Notes: generated from the sequence alone by a model not told the origin. 64,000 nt of DNA from JAPOXR01 sp963662395 (GCA_963662395.1 OY759511.1:806001-870000), one strand, 5' to 3'. Positions 45,581 through 55,150 are shown, counted from the first letter of the stretch. Program-made: numbers and translations.

Positions 45581-46495
45581 CTATTTCCTGTCGGCATGCC
45601 GACCGAAATCGGTCAGCGAGGTATCCTGGCCCGCCTCGATGATTCCCCGCCGAATGGCCCTGGTTTCGCTGAAATACCGGTGAAGCTCCTCGCCATCCCC
45701 GGTCCTGATCGCCCGCTGCAGGGAAAAGAGTTCCTCGGTAAATCTGCCGAGGATATCCAGGGTCGCCTCCCTGTTGGTCAGGAAGACATCTCGCCACATG
45801 GTCGGATCTGATGCGGCAATCCGGGTAAAGTCGCGGAAACCAGCCGCCGAATACTTGACCACCTCGGAATTGGTCACCCGGCGAAGATGATCGGCCACGC
45901 CGACCATCGAATAGGCAATAAGGTGGGGTGCGTGCGACGTCACTGCCAGCACCAGGTCATGACGGCCGGGATCCATGAAATCCACCTGGGCACCCATCCC
46001 TTCCCAGAACTGCACCAACCGGTGCATGGCTGGTTTGTCGGTGCTCTCATCGGGGGTAATGATGCACCAGCGCCCCTCGAACAGGTTGGCAAATCCGGCC
46101 TGCGGGCCGGATTGCTCGGTGCCTGCCAGCGGATGAGCCGGCACGAAGTTGATGCCGGGCGGCACCAGGGGGGAGACGGTTTCGATTACCTGCGATTTCA
46201 CCGAACCGACATCGCTCAGCGTCGCCCCTGGCTCCAGGTGCGGGGCAATCCTGCCAACGAGATCACCGAAGGCAAGAATCGGGGTGCACAGTAGCACCAG
46301 GTCGGCTCCCCTGACCGCCTCTTCCGGCGATTCGAACATCTCGTCGGCCAGCTTCAGCCCCCTGGCAAGCTTCGTCGACCTGGCAGTTCGGGTATGGCCG
46401 GCAATCTCGCCAACCAACCCATGTTTCCTGGCTGCAAGGGCAATCGACGAGGCCACCAGCCCCATGCCCAGCAATGCAATCTTCTTGTAGATCAT
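45581..46495 (-). CDS. tyrA: Prephenate/arogenate dehydrogenase
   Basis: 304 residues. ATG 46495 overlaps the hisC stop (ATGA), which fixes the start; the longer frame upstream is a hisC shadow. NAD-binding GMGLVASSIALAARKHG (about 9-25), DLVLLCTPILAFGDLV, DVGSVKSQVIE, substrate-binding FVPAHPLAGTEQSGPQAG, and AVTSHAPHLIAYSMV, GFRDFTRIAASDPTMWRDVFLTN in the C-terminal helical domain. It converts prephenate (or arogenate) to the tyrosine precursor. With the HisC aminotransferase it forms the common alphaproteobacterial aromatic pathway pair. Confidence 0.92.
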   Translation of the reverse strand: MIYKKIALLGMGLVASSIALAARKHGLVGEIAGHTRTARSTKLARGLKLADEMFESPEEAVRGADLVLLCTPILAFGDLVGRIAPHLEPGATLSDVGSVKSQVIETVSPLVPPGINFVPAHPLAGTEQSGPQAGFANLFEGRWCIITPDESTDKPAMHRLVQFWEGMGAQVDFMDPGRHDLVLAVTSHAPHLIAYSMVGVADHLRRVTNSEVVKYSAAGFRDFTRIAASDPTMWRDVFLTNREATLDILGRFTEELFSLQRAIRTGDGEELHRYFSETRAIRRGIIEAGQDTSLTDFGRHADRK

Positions 46496-47586
46496 GATCC
46501 AGACCAATCGTCGATGAACCGGGAAATTGCCTCGCCGACCTTCTGGCACGAGTCCCGGTCGCCAATGGTGATCCTCAGGCAGCCGGGAAGCTTGTAGGCC
46601 TCGAGTCTCCGGACAATGATTCCTTCGTCTTGCAAATGCCTGTCGCAGGCCGCCGCCATGTCCGGGCCGGAGAATCGCGCCAGGATGAAATTCGCATGGG
46701 ACCTGTCCACGCCAAGTCCGAGTTCCACAAGCCGACCACCAAGCCATCGGCGATTCCGGGCATTTCCAGCCTGGCAGTTGCGGACATGTTCGGCATCCCC
46801 GATTGCCGCAATCGCCGCCGCCTGCGCCGGGCCGCTGACATTGAACGGCTCCCGGATCCGGTCGAGGACGTCGATGATCTCCGGCGCGCCATAGCCATAT
46901 CCGACCCGCAACGCGGCAAGGCCGTGGATCTTCGAGAAGGTCCTGGTCATGAACACATTCGGATACCGCTCAACCAGCGATGCACCCCCATCATAGCCTT
47001 CCGCATATTCGGCATAGGCTCCGTCGAGGACCAGGATGACCGAGCCAGGAAGGCCGCTGGCGAGCTTCTCCAGCTCCTGGCTGCCAAGCATGGTCCCGGT
47101 CGGATTTGACGGGTTGGCAATATAGATGATCCGGGTCCGGTCCGATACCGCGGCCAGGATCTTGCCGACATCCACATGTCGGTCGGTTTCGGCCACCTCG
47201 ACCGGAGTCGCTCCCGCCGTTCTGGCGAAAATCGGATACATGAGGAAGCCGTGCCGGGTGTAGATGACCTCCGTTCCGGGTCCGGCAAATGTCCTGGCAA
47301 GAAGTGAAAGGACATTGTCGGAGCCGGCCCCGCACAGGACCCGCCCGGCATCCAGGCCATGCGCTCGGGCGATGGCGACCCGCAATTCTTCATGGTCCCG
47401 GGATGGATACCGCTCCAACCCCTCCAGCGATTGCGACAATGCTTCCCGCGCCTTTCTCCCAGGACCGAACGGGTTCTCGTTTGAACTCAGTTTCAGGACC
47501 CCGGAGCGACCCGCAATACGACTCTCGCCCGCCTCATAGCGCTCGATGGTTGCCAGCAGCAGGCCGGCCTCGACTGTCTGGTTCAT
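46492..47586 (-). CDS. hisC: Histidinol-phosphate/aromatic aminotransferase
   Basis: 364 residues, ATG 47586. Fold-type I PLP enzyme: KLSSNENPFGPGRKAREAL (N-terminal substrate loop), RVLCGAGSDNVLSLLART, IYIANPSNPTGTML, VLDGAYAEYAEGYDG, PLP-binding lysine in RTFSKIHGLAALRVGYG, and a C-terminal CLRITIGDRDSCQKVGEAI. In alphaproteobacteria a HisC beside TyrA often also transaminates phenylpyruvate or prephenate, which the coupling here supports. No chorismate-mutase gene is seen upstream. Confidence 0.92.
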   Translation of the reverse strand: MNQTVEAGLLLATIERYEAGESRIAGRSGVLKLSSNENPFGPGRKAREALSQSLEGLERYPSRDHEELRVAIARAHGLDAGRVLCGAGSDNVLSLLARTFAGPGTEVIYTRHGFLMYPIFARTAGATPVEVAETDRHVDVGKILAAVSDRTRIIYIANPSNPTGTMLGSQELEKLASGLPGSVILVLDGAYAEYAEGYDGGASLVERYPNVFMTRTFSKIHGLAALRVGYGYGAPEIIDVLDRIREPFNVSGPAQAAAIAAIGDAEHVRNCQAGNARNRRWLGGRLVELGLGVDRSHANFILARFSGPDMAAACDRHLQDEGIIVRRLEAYKLPGCLRITIGDRDSCQKVGEAISRFIDDWSGS

Positions 47587-47775
47587 GCGATGATCTCCGG
47601 GCGCGGCCGCTCATATCGCCCGACCCGGAAATAGGCAACCTGACGCCGCCGCCCGCTTCGGGTGGTTTCTCCGGCCGGTTGGTTGCCTCGTTGCAGGATG
47701 CCGTTCTGAACGCTGCCGGTGTGGGCGCCGGACCGCCGGTGATCTGCAAGCCAGGTAAACCCGTGGAGGAAAGTC

Positions 47776-48072
47776 GTGGGAAAACGGATGGTTGACCCGA
47801 TCATCGCCGAATTGAGAGCCATGTGCGACACGCACGTTGCTCGCTTCGACCACGAATTGGTGGCAATCGTTCGGGACATTCGAGCGATGCAGGATATGTC
47901 CGGTCGAGAGCATGTGCGCGATCCGTTGCCCCCGCCGATGGTGGAGCCGACAGTGGCGATGCCGGAATCGATCCGGGCTCCAGGGAGTCGAATTCGCAGC
48001 CCGGGGTTTTGGCGTTTTGCACATGTTCGAGACCCTGCCACATCGGGTGGCCTTCCTGATCATCGTCCATGA
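47776..48072 (+). CDS. Small conserved protein of unknown function
   Basis: 98 residues. GTG 47776 is chosen because GGAGGA lies six bases upstream; the ATG 12 bases later has no such site. MVDPIIAELRAMCDTHVARFDHELVAIVRDIRAMQDMSGRE resembles small 60-90-residue proteins of the DPIIEEIRKIREEHAARFNYD type found beside toxin genes in many bacteria (from memory). The C-terminal half is low complexity and may be altered. No toxin-like partner is next to it. Confidence 0.55.
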   Translation: MGKRMVDPIIAELRAMCDTHVARFDHELVAIVRDIRAMQDMSGREHVRDPLPPPMVEPTVAMPESIRAPGSRIRSPGFWRFAHVRDPATSGGLPDHRP

Positions 48073-48109
48073 CTGTCAATGCAAGTCGGCGGCGCTGCTC
48101 CCGACGCGG

Positions 48110-48784
48110 TCAGAACGTGGCATTGAATGTCTCCTGTCCGGAACCGGAAAAGCGCATGGTCCGGCTGCCGGGAACCCGTGTGACCCAGCCCAGCTGCACC
48201 ATGCGGGCCAGGAGCGCCCGGCCGAGACTTCCAGCAAGATGAGACCGACGTTCGCTCCAGTCCAGGCATTCGCGACACAAGGGGGATCTTCTTCTGCGTA
48301 GAGCCTCCAGGTCTATGCCGAAATCGCTTGCGAAGCTGGACCCGCTTTCGGTCAGGGCAAGGTCGCTGGCGCCACGCCGGAGGTAGCCGCGCCGGATGAA
48401 GCTGTCATACATCCGCATGCCCATCCTGCCGGCAAGGTGATTGTAGCAAACCCGGGACTCCCGGAGTCCCTCATCCCTTGGCCCGGTCCTGGTGCGCAGC
48501 TGTCCGGACCCCGCAGCCAGCCCCACCAGGCTCTCCAGGGCGTGGGCGACATCATCATTCGCAAGCGAGAAATACTTGTGTCGCCCCTGTCTGCGCTGCT
48601 CGATCAGCCCTCCCCCGCTCAGTTTTGCCAGGTGAAAGCTGGCAGTTTGCAGGGACGTGCCTGCTTCCTGCGACAATTCGGTTGCCGTCAGGGCCTTGCC
48701 GGTCATGAGGGCGGTCAGCATGTCGGCGCGTGCCGGATCGCCGATCAACGAAGCGATGCGGGCCATGTCCGGTTTGTATGACAT
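48110..48784 (-). CDS. ArsR-family transcriptional regulator
   Basis: 224 residues, ATG 48784. Winged helix at about 5-85: MARIASLIGDPARADMLTALMTGKALTATELSQEAGTSLQTASFHLAKLSGGGLIEQRRQGRHKYFSL, the ArsR/SmtB pattern. The extended C-terminal part carries CRECLDWSERRSHLAGSLGRALLARMVQLGWVTRV, typical of the longer subgroup without the classical metal site. IS-D copy B is inserted 45 bases upstream of its start, probably separating it from its promoter. Confidence 0.88.
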   Translation of the reverse strand: MSYKPDMARIASLIGDPARADMLTALMTGKALTATELSQEAGTSLQTASFHLAKLSGGGLIEQRRQGRHKYFSLANDDVAHALESLVGLAAGSGQLRTRTGPRDEGLRESRVCYNHLAGRMGMRMYDSFIRRGYLRRGASDLALTESGSSFASDFGIDLEALRRRRSPLCRECLDWSERRSHLAGSLGRALLARMVQLGWVTRVPGSRTMRFSGSGQETFNATF

Positions 48785-48835
48785 GGTTCGACCTTAATCG
48801 AAGTATTACCGGATGACAATGCGCCATTGATGAAC

Positions 48836-50437
48836 ACAGTAATTCTAATTATTCCATCATGTCTTGACTTTCAGCATATTCAGTCTGTGTTCGGGGGGCT
48901 TGTGCATGGCCGGCACAGGGTGCCGGCGGTGCTTCACGGAGGCTGCGCCGGAAGCTCGTCGGTGGCGATGGTCACGAGGAACTGGTCCCAGCCGACGAAG
49001 ACGACATGATTGACCAGGATCTTCAGCTGGTCCAGCATCCGGTAGCGGGCGACCCACCGCCGGCGAGCGGCCTGCCATCGGCTGCAGACCATCCGGCATG
49101 CGCTCTGCATCAGCAGGGCAATCAGGTTGAACATCGCCAGCACGCTGGAGAGGGTCGATTCTCCATGGCCGAAGTTGTGCTCGAGATGGTAAAATTTCTT
49201 GAGCTCCAGGAACACCGAGTTTTCGACCGTCCAGCGAGTGCGGGCACATTCGGCCAGCTCGGCGATGTTGTCCCTGGTGATGGTGATGTCGGTGGCAAAG
49301 GTGCCGTGATATGTCTGCTTGCCGGTCTCCGAGGTCTCGGTGACCTCGATCCAGTTCACCTTCATCGCTCCCGGGCCGTCCCTGATCGGCAGGTCATGCA
49401 TCCACCGGTAGTGGAAATGGCGCTTGCGCTTGCCGCCGGCCCGTTCGGTCCGCCTGGCCTCGTTCATGCGGGCGCCATGAACATGTTCGTGAAGCGTGAC
49501 ATGGGATGACGGCAGGCAGACCGGCAGGAAGTTTCCTCCGGAGGCCCGGATCGCCTCGCAGACCGGCTGGCAGCAATAGAGATCATCACCCGAAGGGCCG
49601 GCTTCAGCCGTGCAGCCCGGGGCCCGACCCGTGCCAGCCACCGCTTGACGGCCGCCCGCTCGCAATCCTGCTTGTCATGGCCGTCCCGGGGCGTAATGAA
49701 TTCCGGGGGCAATGGCAGCAGCTCGGCACTTCCCGGGGCAACGATGCTGGCCCCGACCATGGCGTGGAACTTGCGGATGCTGCCATCCTTCTGCTTCTGC
49801 GTCGAGCAGTTCGAACACTCGATCTCGGTCGAAGAGACGTATTCGGTGCCATCGAGCGCCACCAGCAGATGTCCGTTCAGCCGCCGCAGCGGCTCGAGCC
49901 TGTCCTTCTTCAGAAGTGTCCCGATCACGTGGTGGAGCCGCGGACCTGCATGCCCGGGAGGCACACCGTCCAGCATCTTCCGTACATGATTGTCGCACGG
50001 GATGTCATCGATGCCGAACAGGGTATGGGCATTGGCGCGTCCCTGGCGGGAGAGCATCTGCCGCTGGGCATGCAGGAAGGACGGCGATTGCAGGAACAGC
50101 CGGACATGGCGATATCGGCCATCGGGATCCGGGCATTCCTGCCGGTTCTCCGGTCCGGAGCCCGCGAGCAGAGCTCGCGCATCACCGCCATGTATCCGGA
50201 CAAGGGTGTCATGTGCCCCATCCTGCATGGAACGATTCCTTGTACAAGAACAAGATGGGATCAAATGTGTGTTTTTTTGCCTCGCAAGGGCATATGCCCG
50301 GTGTTTCCTGCCCGCCAGGGGCGGCGAATCACCCCCCGGGGGCCGATCGGCCGCAGGGCCGTTTCCAGGAAAAAAATGACACCGATTCAGAAAGACTTGT
50401 CAAAACAGTGCGATAGGGCCAAAATTAGAATTACTGT
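48836..50437 (-). mobile_element. IS-D copy B (1602 bp), IS4-like DDE element
   Basis: Ends ACAGTAATTCTAATT and AATTAGAATTACTGT are inverted, with the 7-base direct repeat GATGAAC at 48829-48835 and 50438-50444. It carries one transposase gene on the minus strand. Inserted between the arsR-like gene and an IS1595 remnant. Confidence 0.85.
48931..50221 (-). pseudogene. IS-D copy B transposase, two frameshifts
   Basis: From ATG 50221: MGHMTPLSGYMAVMRELCSRAPDRRTGRNARIPMADIAMSG. A shift near 50095 gives FLQSPSFLHAQRQMLSRQGRANAHTLFGIDDIPCDNHVRKMLDG, LLVALDGTEYVSSTEIECSN, FHAMVGASIVAPGSAELLPLPPEFITPRDGHDKQDCERAAVKRWL. A second shift near 49570 gives GDDLYCCQPVCEAIRASGGNFL, NWIEVTETSETGKQTYHGTFATDI, ECARTRWTVENSVFLELKKFYHLEHNFGHGESTL. 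Catalytic LDGTEY, DDLYC and WTVEN-F positions are kept. The first frameshift is shared with copy A. Confidence 0.8.
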
Positions 50438-50446
50438 GATGAACAA

Positions 50447-51452
50447 GGCTCTGTCTGCAAATCGTATGCGTTCATTGCATGTTCTCTTGTGGAACAGGAG
50501 ACGGTAATGGATCACGAGCAGTATCGGGAATGGCTCTCGGGGATTGATCGACCCGGCCCGGCGCAACGCAAGGAAGCCGAAGCGGTTCCTTCCGGGGGCT
50601 CGCGGGCTTCGGCTTCGCCGGCCGCGGTTGAAGCGGCGGTGGGTGAAGATCGCCGCTGTCCCCATTGCGGCACGCCGGGTGCGGGCTCCCGCGGCAAGGC
50701 CCGTGGTCTGCGGCGGTATCAATGCAAGGGCTGCGGGAGGACATTCAATGCGGCGACGGGCACGCCCCTTTCGGGTCTTCACCGCAGGGAAGGATGGCCG
50801 GCATTCGGCAATTGTCTGTCGGAAGGGATGACGGTTCGCGCATCGGCCGGGCATTGCAGGCTTGCCGCCGGCACCTCTTTTCGCCGGCGGCACCGATTTC
50901 CTGCCGCCAGGCAGCCGGGATCCCGCAAGCTCACGGGCATTCCCCCGCCGGGCGAGACCCATGCCCCGGAGAGCCGCAAGGGCGCCGCAAGGCGCGCCGG
51001 CGCGGCGGCAAGGCCGGCAGGCGCGGCCTGTCGGATGAACAGGTTCCGGTGCCGGCCCTGCCGACCGCAGCGGCATGACGGTCAGTGCGAGTCTTCCGGC
51101 GGTCAATGCCGCTGCCCTGCGCAAGGTCATCGAACCCGTCATGGACGGGGATATCGTGCTGGTGAGCGATGGTCACCGAGCCTGTCCACCCTGCGCCGCC
51201 GCTATGGGTGTCCGCCACGAAGCGCTCAACCTGTCTGGCGGAGAGCGGGTTCGGGACGCCTTTCACATTCAGACGGTGAACAGCCGACACAGCCAATTGA
51301 AGGGTTTGTTGCGGCGCTACCGCGGCATCGCGACCAAATATCTCGACAACTACCTGCAATGGTTTCAACACATCGAACCGGAGAACGCCTCGTCACGCAC
51401 CTGTCTTGCAGCCGCAATCGACAGGTCATGCATACGATTTGCAAACTGAGCT
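50447..51452 (+). mobile_element. IS1595-family (ISXO2-like) element remnant
   Basis: Inverted ends with a common core TGCAAATCGTATGC (left from 50447, right to 51452). Transposase remnant 50507-51449: ATG behind AGGAG, MDHEQYREWLSGIDRPGPAQRKEA, zinc ribbon CPHCGTPGAGSRGKARGLRRYQCKGCGRTF, GTPLSGLH, then frameshifts to VIEPVMDGDIVLVSDGHRACPPCAAAMGVRHEALNLSGGERVRDAFHIQTVNSRHSQLKGLLRRYRGIATKYLDNYL, with the ISXO2 DDE-like core. Broken in the middle. Confidence 0.82.
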
Positions 51453-51589
51453 TACTTTTTTGACCGCCAGGGGCAGCGAATCACCCCCCGGGATCCGACC
51501 GACTGCCGGACCGGTTCATGGAAAAAAATGACACCGATTCAGAAAGACGTGTCAAATCAGTAAGATGGAATCATAATTAGAATTTCTGT
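51453..51589. repeat. Solitary right end of IS-D
   Basis: 137 bases matching the last part of IS-D copies A and B (GGGGCAGCGAATCACC, AAAAAAATGACACCGATTC, ending AATTAGAATTTCTGT). No transposase is attached. The IS1595 element abuts it directly, so an older IS-D copy was probably split by IS1595 and lost its left part. Confidence 0.75.
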
Positions 51590-51687
51590 ATTGAAGTTGA
51601 ATAACCACGGCTTCCTGGAACAATGCATTCCCGGGCCTTGCGAAGATTTCACTACCCAAGCGTTTGGGTTTCTGCTAGACCCATCCA

Positions 51688-51939
51688 ATGCCGACTGTCT
51701 TGCGTCTCGATGGACTGAGGGTGATGATTTATCTGAATGATCACAGACCTGCCCATGTCCATGTGACCGGGGCTGACGGTGAGGCCGTATTCATCCTGAA
51801 CTGCCCGAACGGGCCGCCTGAGTTTCGGGAAGTCCATGGCCACTTCAACAGACGGAAGCTGGGCCGGATCCAGAACGACCTGGCTGCTCACCTGTTCGAC
51901 CTGTGCCGGAAATGGAGCAAGATTCATGACCGTTACTGA
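51688..51939 (+). CDS. DUF4160 domain protein
   Basis: 83 residues: MPTVLRLDGLRVMIYLNDHRPAHVHVTGADGEAVFIL, then FREVHGHFNRRKLGRIQNDLAAHLFDLCRKWSKIHDRY. The xxxIxxYxNDHxPAHVHV pattern defines DUF4160. The next gene, overlapping by 14 bases, encodes DUF2442. These two families occur together as a conserved pair often regarded as toxin-antitoxin-like, though the activity is unproven. Frame intact; it sits between dead elements. Confidence 0.85.
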   Translation: MPTVLRLDGLRVMIYLNDHRPAHVHVTGADGEAVFILNCPNGPPEFREVHGHFNRRKLGRIQNDLAAHLFDLCRKWSKIHDRY

Positions 51940-52345
51940 CGTAGATTTTGCCTTGGCCCAGGCGGCTGGTGCAGCCCTGCAGCGGAAGTCTCGTGTCACC
52001 AAGGCCCGCTATGACCAGGAATCTTCCCACCTGATCGTTACCCTGCACAATGATGTCGTGCTGACCGTGCCTGTACGCCTGATCGAGGGACTGGCGGGGG
52101 CTGATCCTGCTGCCCTCTCCGAAATCGAACTTTCTCCTTCCGGCCTTGGCCTCCACTGGCCGGCCCTTGATGCCGACGTCTACGTGCCTGCGTTGTTCGA
52201 TGGCGTGTTCGGTACCCGGTCGTGGATGGCATCCATCCTTGGTGCGGAAGGCGGTAGGGCGACCAGCCCGGCAAAGGCTGCCGCCGCCCGCGCCAACGGG
52301 CGGAAAGGCGGCCGGCCGGCCAAGCGGACACGGATCACGGGCTGA
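51926..52345 (+). CDS. DUF2442 domain protein
   Basis: 139 residues from ATG 51926. Core of DUF2442: DQESSHLIVTLHNDVVLTVPVRLIEGLAGADPAALSEIELSPSGLGLHWPALDADVYVPALFDGVFG (about 30-105). The tail is basic and repetitive (AAAARANGRKGGRPAKRTRI) and could contact nucleic acid. Partner of the DUF4160 protein in one transcript, likely its antidote or regulator by analogy with other pairs. Confidence 0.82.
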   Translation: MTVTDVDFALAQAAGAALQRKSRVTKARYDQESSHLIVTLHNDVVLTVPVRLIEGLAGADPAALSEIELSPSGLGLHWPALDADVYVPALFDGVFGTRSWMASILGAEGGRATSPAKAAAARANGRKGGRPAKRTRITG

Positions 52346-52380
52346 GACGGACAATTCATTGAACAATTACCTCCATGGAT

Positions 52381-54444
52381 TTAGTGACGGGTCGCTGCGA
52401 CCTGATCCCATGCCTTCTCGTATGCTTCCTTTCGTCTTGCCGCGGCCCGGCGCCGTTCCTTCAGCCGCGCCACCTCGGTCTCATCAGCAAGGATCAGCCA
52501 GCGCGAACTTCCGTCGGAGCGGCGGGCCGGGACGACACCTGTCGTCACCCAGTAGTACACGCTCGGCTTCGGCATTCCGAGCAGGTTTGCGAACTCCCCG
52601 ATCGTCCACTCGTGCGGCTTCCGGTCGGCTGGCGGGCGCCAGGGATGCGGCGAACTCCTGGCTGGCGGTCGGCACTTGCCCAGCAGGTTCGAGACGGAGC
52701 CGATGCTGAATGCCTTCCGCCTTGGCGGACGATAGCCTTCGGCGTTGAGGCAGTCGGCGATCCCTTGTTGCGTTCTGCCTTCGCTTTCAAGCTCCAGGGC
52801 CCTCCGGCGCAACGCCTCGAAAGAGGTCAGCTGTTCAAGCCGCCGCACCGGTGCCCGCATGCAATGCGCCGTGACCTGCCCGCCATGCCAGCGGATCTCG
52901 ACGGCGATCCGTTCGCTGACACCGTCCTGTGTGGCGACGATCCGTTCGATCATCAGCGACAGCACCGCGGCGCGGACGCTGTCATCGATTCCGCCGCCAT
53001 TCCAGAGCCGGACGATATCCGCGGTCGTGCCCCGGATGCGCTCCCAGTCCGCCGCAGACAGCTGCTCGGGCACGGATGCGCAGAACCGCTCGTATTCGTC
53101 TTCGAGCCGGTGCCTCCCGGCAAGGGCCGCCTCGTAGCGGGTCTCGATGCTGCGCGCCACCATCCGGTTCTCCGGCTCGACCGCATCCCATTGGCGAAAG
53201 ATCCTGTCGGCGTCCTGCCTGGCGCGCTCGAGACGCCTTCCCCACATCCGGTGCTGCTCCCTGCGGTCCTGCTCCGCATTGGCGGCGACCGATCGCGAAA
53301 GCTCCAGCGCCGCCGGCGACAGGGCCTGCAGCACCAGCCGCGACACCAGCGGCTCAAACAGGCGCCCGGCAAATGACTGACACCGGTCACCGCCATAATC
53401 CCTCTCCTCGCCCGGGCAGGTCAGGCGCATGGCGCTCGCCCTCGGATAATGGACGATCATCCGCTGGCCGCATCGCCCGCAATGAACGAGGCCGCTCATG
53501 AGGTTTCCCCGGCTGCCGGAACGGGGCGCAAAGGGGTTCGCCGCCAGCTGCTTCCGGTTCATCTCGAAGGTGTCCCATCCGATATAGGCCGGATGATGGT
53601 CGCGGATCAGGTGCCGCCAGCTGCCATCAGCCTTGCTCCTGCCCCAGGCGAAGGCACCGGCATAGACCGGGTTGTGCAGCATCTTGTGAAGGGTTGCGAG
53701 GCTCGGACGGTTCCAGACCAGGACGCCCCGCGTCTGCCGGCGGGCCGAGCGGTGCGGAAGCGACACCCCGCGCCTTGCCAGAAGCCTGAGCAGACCCGAG
53801 AGCGAACCGCAGGCGGCATAGAGATCGAAGACCAGGCGTACGCTGGCGCGGACCTCCTCGTCGGGGTCCATCTCCACGCGCCCGTCATCGGCACGGACAT
53901 ATCCCCGGGGCAGCGGCACCGACAACTCCCCGCGCGCCGCCTTGGCCTCGCGTCCGGCATGCATCCGCATGCGCAGCGTGTGCAATTCCGATTCCGACAC
54001 CGTTCCGAGTACCCCGAGCAGGAAACGATCAGCGTTACGGCCGAGATCATACACCGATTCCGCATCGGCGATAAGCGTGTCGGTCCGCCCGCAGATCTCC
54101 AGGAGCTGCCCCCAATCGGCCAGGCTGCGGGAAAGGCGTGACACGTCGCGACTCAGGACCAGGCCGACCCGCCCGAGGCCGACTTCGCCGACCAGATGCA
54201 CGAAGCCCTCCCGTCCGGCAATGCTGCGCCCCGACCGGCCAAGGTCACTGTCGATGACACCGACCATCGAGGGTGCCCGGCCCAGGCTGGCGGCGCGTTC
54301 GGTCAGCGCATATTGCAGGCGCGTCGATTCGCGGTTCTCCTCGACCTGTTTCAGCGACGATTGACGGACATAGACAAGTGCCTTGCGGCTCAGATGCCGC
54401 GGGGAGACCTTCGGTGCCTCAGCCGGATACACCGGGACTGTCAT
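52381..54444 (-). CDS. Large serine recombinase
   Basis: 687 residues, intact. Resolvase domain 1-170 with the catalytic serine in ALVYVRQSSLKQVEENRESTRLQY (about residue 29) and SRDVSRLSRSLADW. Recombinase domain (about 190-300: LPRGYVRADDGRVEMDPDEEVRASVRLVFDLY, LHNPVYAGAFAWGR). Zinc-ribbon (about 325-365: LMSGLVHCGRCGQRMIVHY...LTCPGEERDYGGDRCQSF). Long coiled coil, and a C-terminal WTIGEFANLLGMPKPSVYYWVTTG DNA-binding segment. It integrates or excises a mobile element. Its start overlaps a small upstream gene. Confidence 0.92.
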   Translation of the reverse strand: MTVPVYPAEAPKVSPRHLSRKALVYVRQSSLKQVEENRESTRLQYALTERAASLGRAPSMVGVIDSDLGRSGRSIAGREGFVHLVGEVGLGRVGLVLSRDVSRLSRSLADWGQLLEICGRTDTLIADAESVYDLGRNADRFLLGVLGTVSESELHTLRMRMHAGREAKAARGELSVPLPRGYVRADDGRVEMDPDEEVRASVRLVFDLYAACGSLSGLLRLLARRGVSLPHRSARRQTRGVLVWNRPSLATLHKMLHNPVYAGAFAWGRSKADGSWRHLIRDHHPAYIGWDTFEMNRKQLAANPFAPRSGSRGNLMSGLVHCGRCGQRMIVHYPRASAMRLTCPGEERDYGGDRCQSFAGRLFEPLVSRLVLQALSPAALELSRSVAANAEQDRREQHRMWGRRLERARQDADRIFRQWDAVEPENRMVARSIETRYEAALAGRHRLEDEYERFCASVPEQLSAADWERIRGTTADIVRLWNGGGIDDSVRAAVLSLMIERIVATQDGVSERIAVEIRWHGGQVTAHCMRAPVRRLEQLTSFEALRRRALELESEGRTQQGIADCLNAEGYRPPRRKAFSIGSVSNLLGKCRPPARSSPHPWRPPADRKPHEWTIGEFANLLGMPKPSVYYWVTTGVVPARRSDGSSRWLILADETEVARLKERRRAAARRKEAYEKAWDQVAATRH

Positions 54445-54580
54445 CGCTGCGCTGCGCAGGAGCCGGCAGACGCTCCGTGAGCGCCTGTGCCAGAATCCGG
54501 GCGATCCGATGCCGGTTCTCCGCCGGAAGCGCTTCCCAGCTCACCGCCCGATCGCCCACGTCCTGGTTTTCGGTTCTCAT
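54419..54580 (-). CDS. 53-residue protein coupled to the serine recombinase
   Basis: ATG 54580 to TGA 54419-54421, overlapping the recombinase start by 26 bases in another frame. MRTENQDVGDRAVSWEALPAENRHRIARILAQALTERL has a natural composition with one amphipathic helix (RHRIARILAQALTERLP). Small ORFs with a SWExLP...R-RIA-L pattern directly before recombinase genes are familiar to me from other proteobacteria (memory). Possibly a recombination-directionality factor or regulator. Too short for automatic length cut-offs. Confidence 0.6.
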   Translation of the reverse strand: MRTENQDVGDRAVSWEALPAENRHRIARILAQALTERLPAPAQRSDDSPGVSG

Positions 54581-54831
54581 GCCATCTGACCAGATTCAGC
54601 AGCACCTGCACCTGCACCGGTAATGCTACAGGATTCCTGCCTTCTGTCAAATCTTTTGTTGTATTTATTTCATGATTTCGTGGTCGAGGTTCGGCCATAG
54701 TAAACACCGTCGACCCTGGCAGCGATCCTTGTCAATCACCTGCCTGCTCATGGGAAAGACCTTGACCCCAGGGAATGTCCCGACCAATGTTGAAACTGGC
54801 TCGGTCAGCGCTGCCGGTTGATCATCATGCC

Positions 54832-55089
54832 GCCCGTGCGCGGTGGTCGATGCCGGTGGTTTCCGCATCTCCCCGGTGATGACGCGCCAGTGCGGCCTTC
54901 AGGATCGGCAGCTGCCGACAGGCCCCGAGGCGGCGCATTCCCTTCCCGGCCTCCGGCATACCGGCCCCGGTCCAGCGCAGCGCCATCCCGGCTCCACGCC
55001 ATCGCTTGACGCCCGGGCAGGTCTGCCTGACCACCGAATGGGCGCTCTCGATCATGTTGGTCGTGGCCAGGGCCCGCCGCAGCTCCTTC
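54832..55089 (-). pseudogene. IS256-family transposase, C-terminal fragment
   Basis: The minus frame reads LRRALATTNMIESAHSVVRQTCPGVKRWRGAGMALRWTGAGMPEAGKGMRRLGACRQLPILKAAL. TTNxIES...VKRW-x-G...RW-x-xG is the C-terminal IS256/Mutator signature containing the catalytic Glu. The N-terminal part is cut off by the left end of IS21-A copy 3 and not found elsewhere in the window. Confidence 0.78.
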
Positions 55090-55150
55090 TGCGGGGCGAC
55101 AATCACGGTGAGAATCCAGCGTCAATCAGGATGACAAGGGTGCCGGGGGG

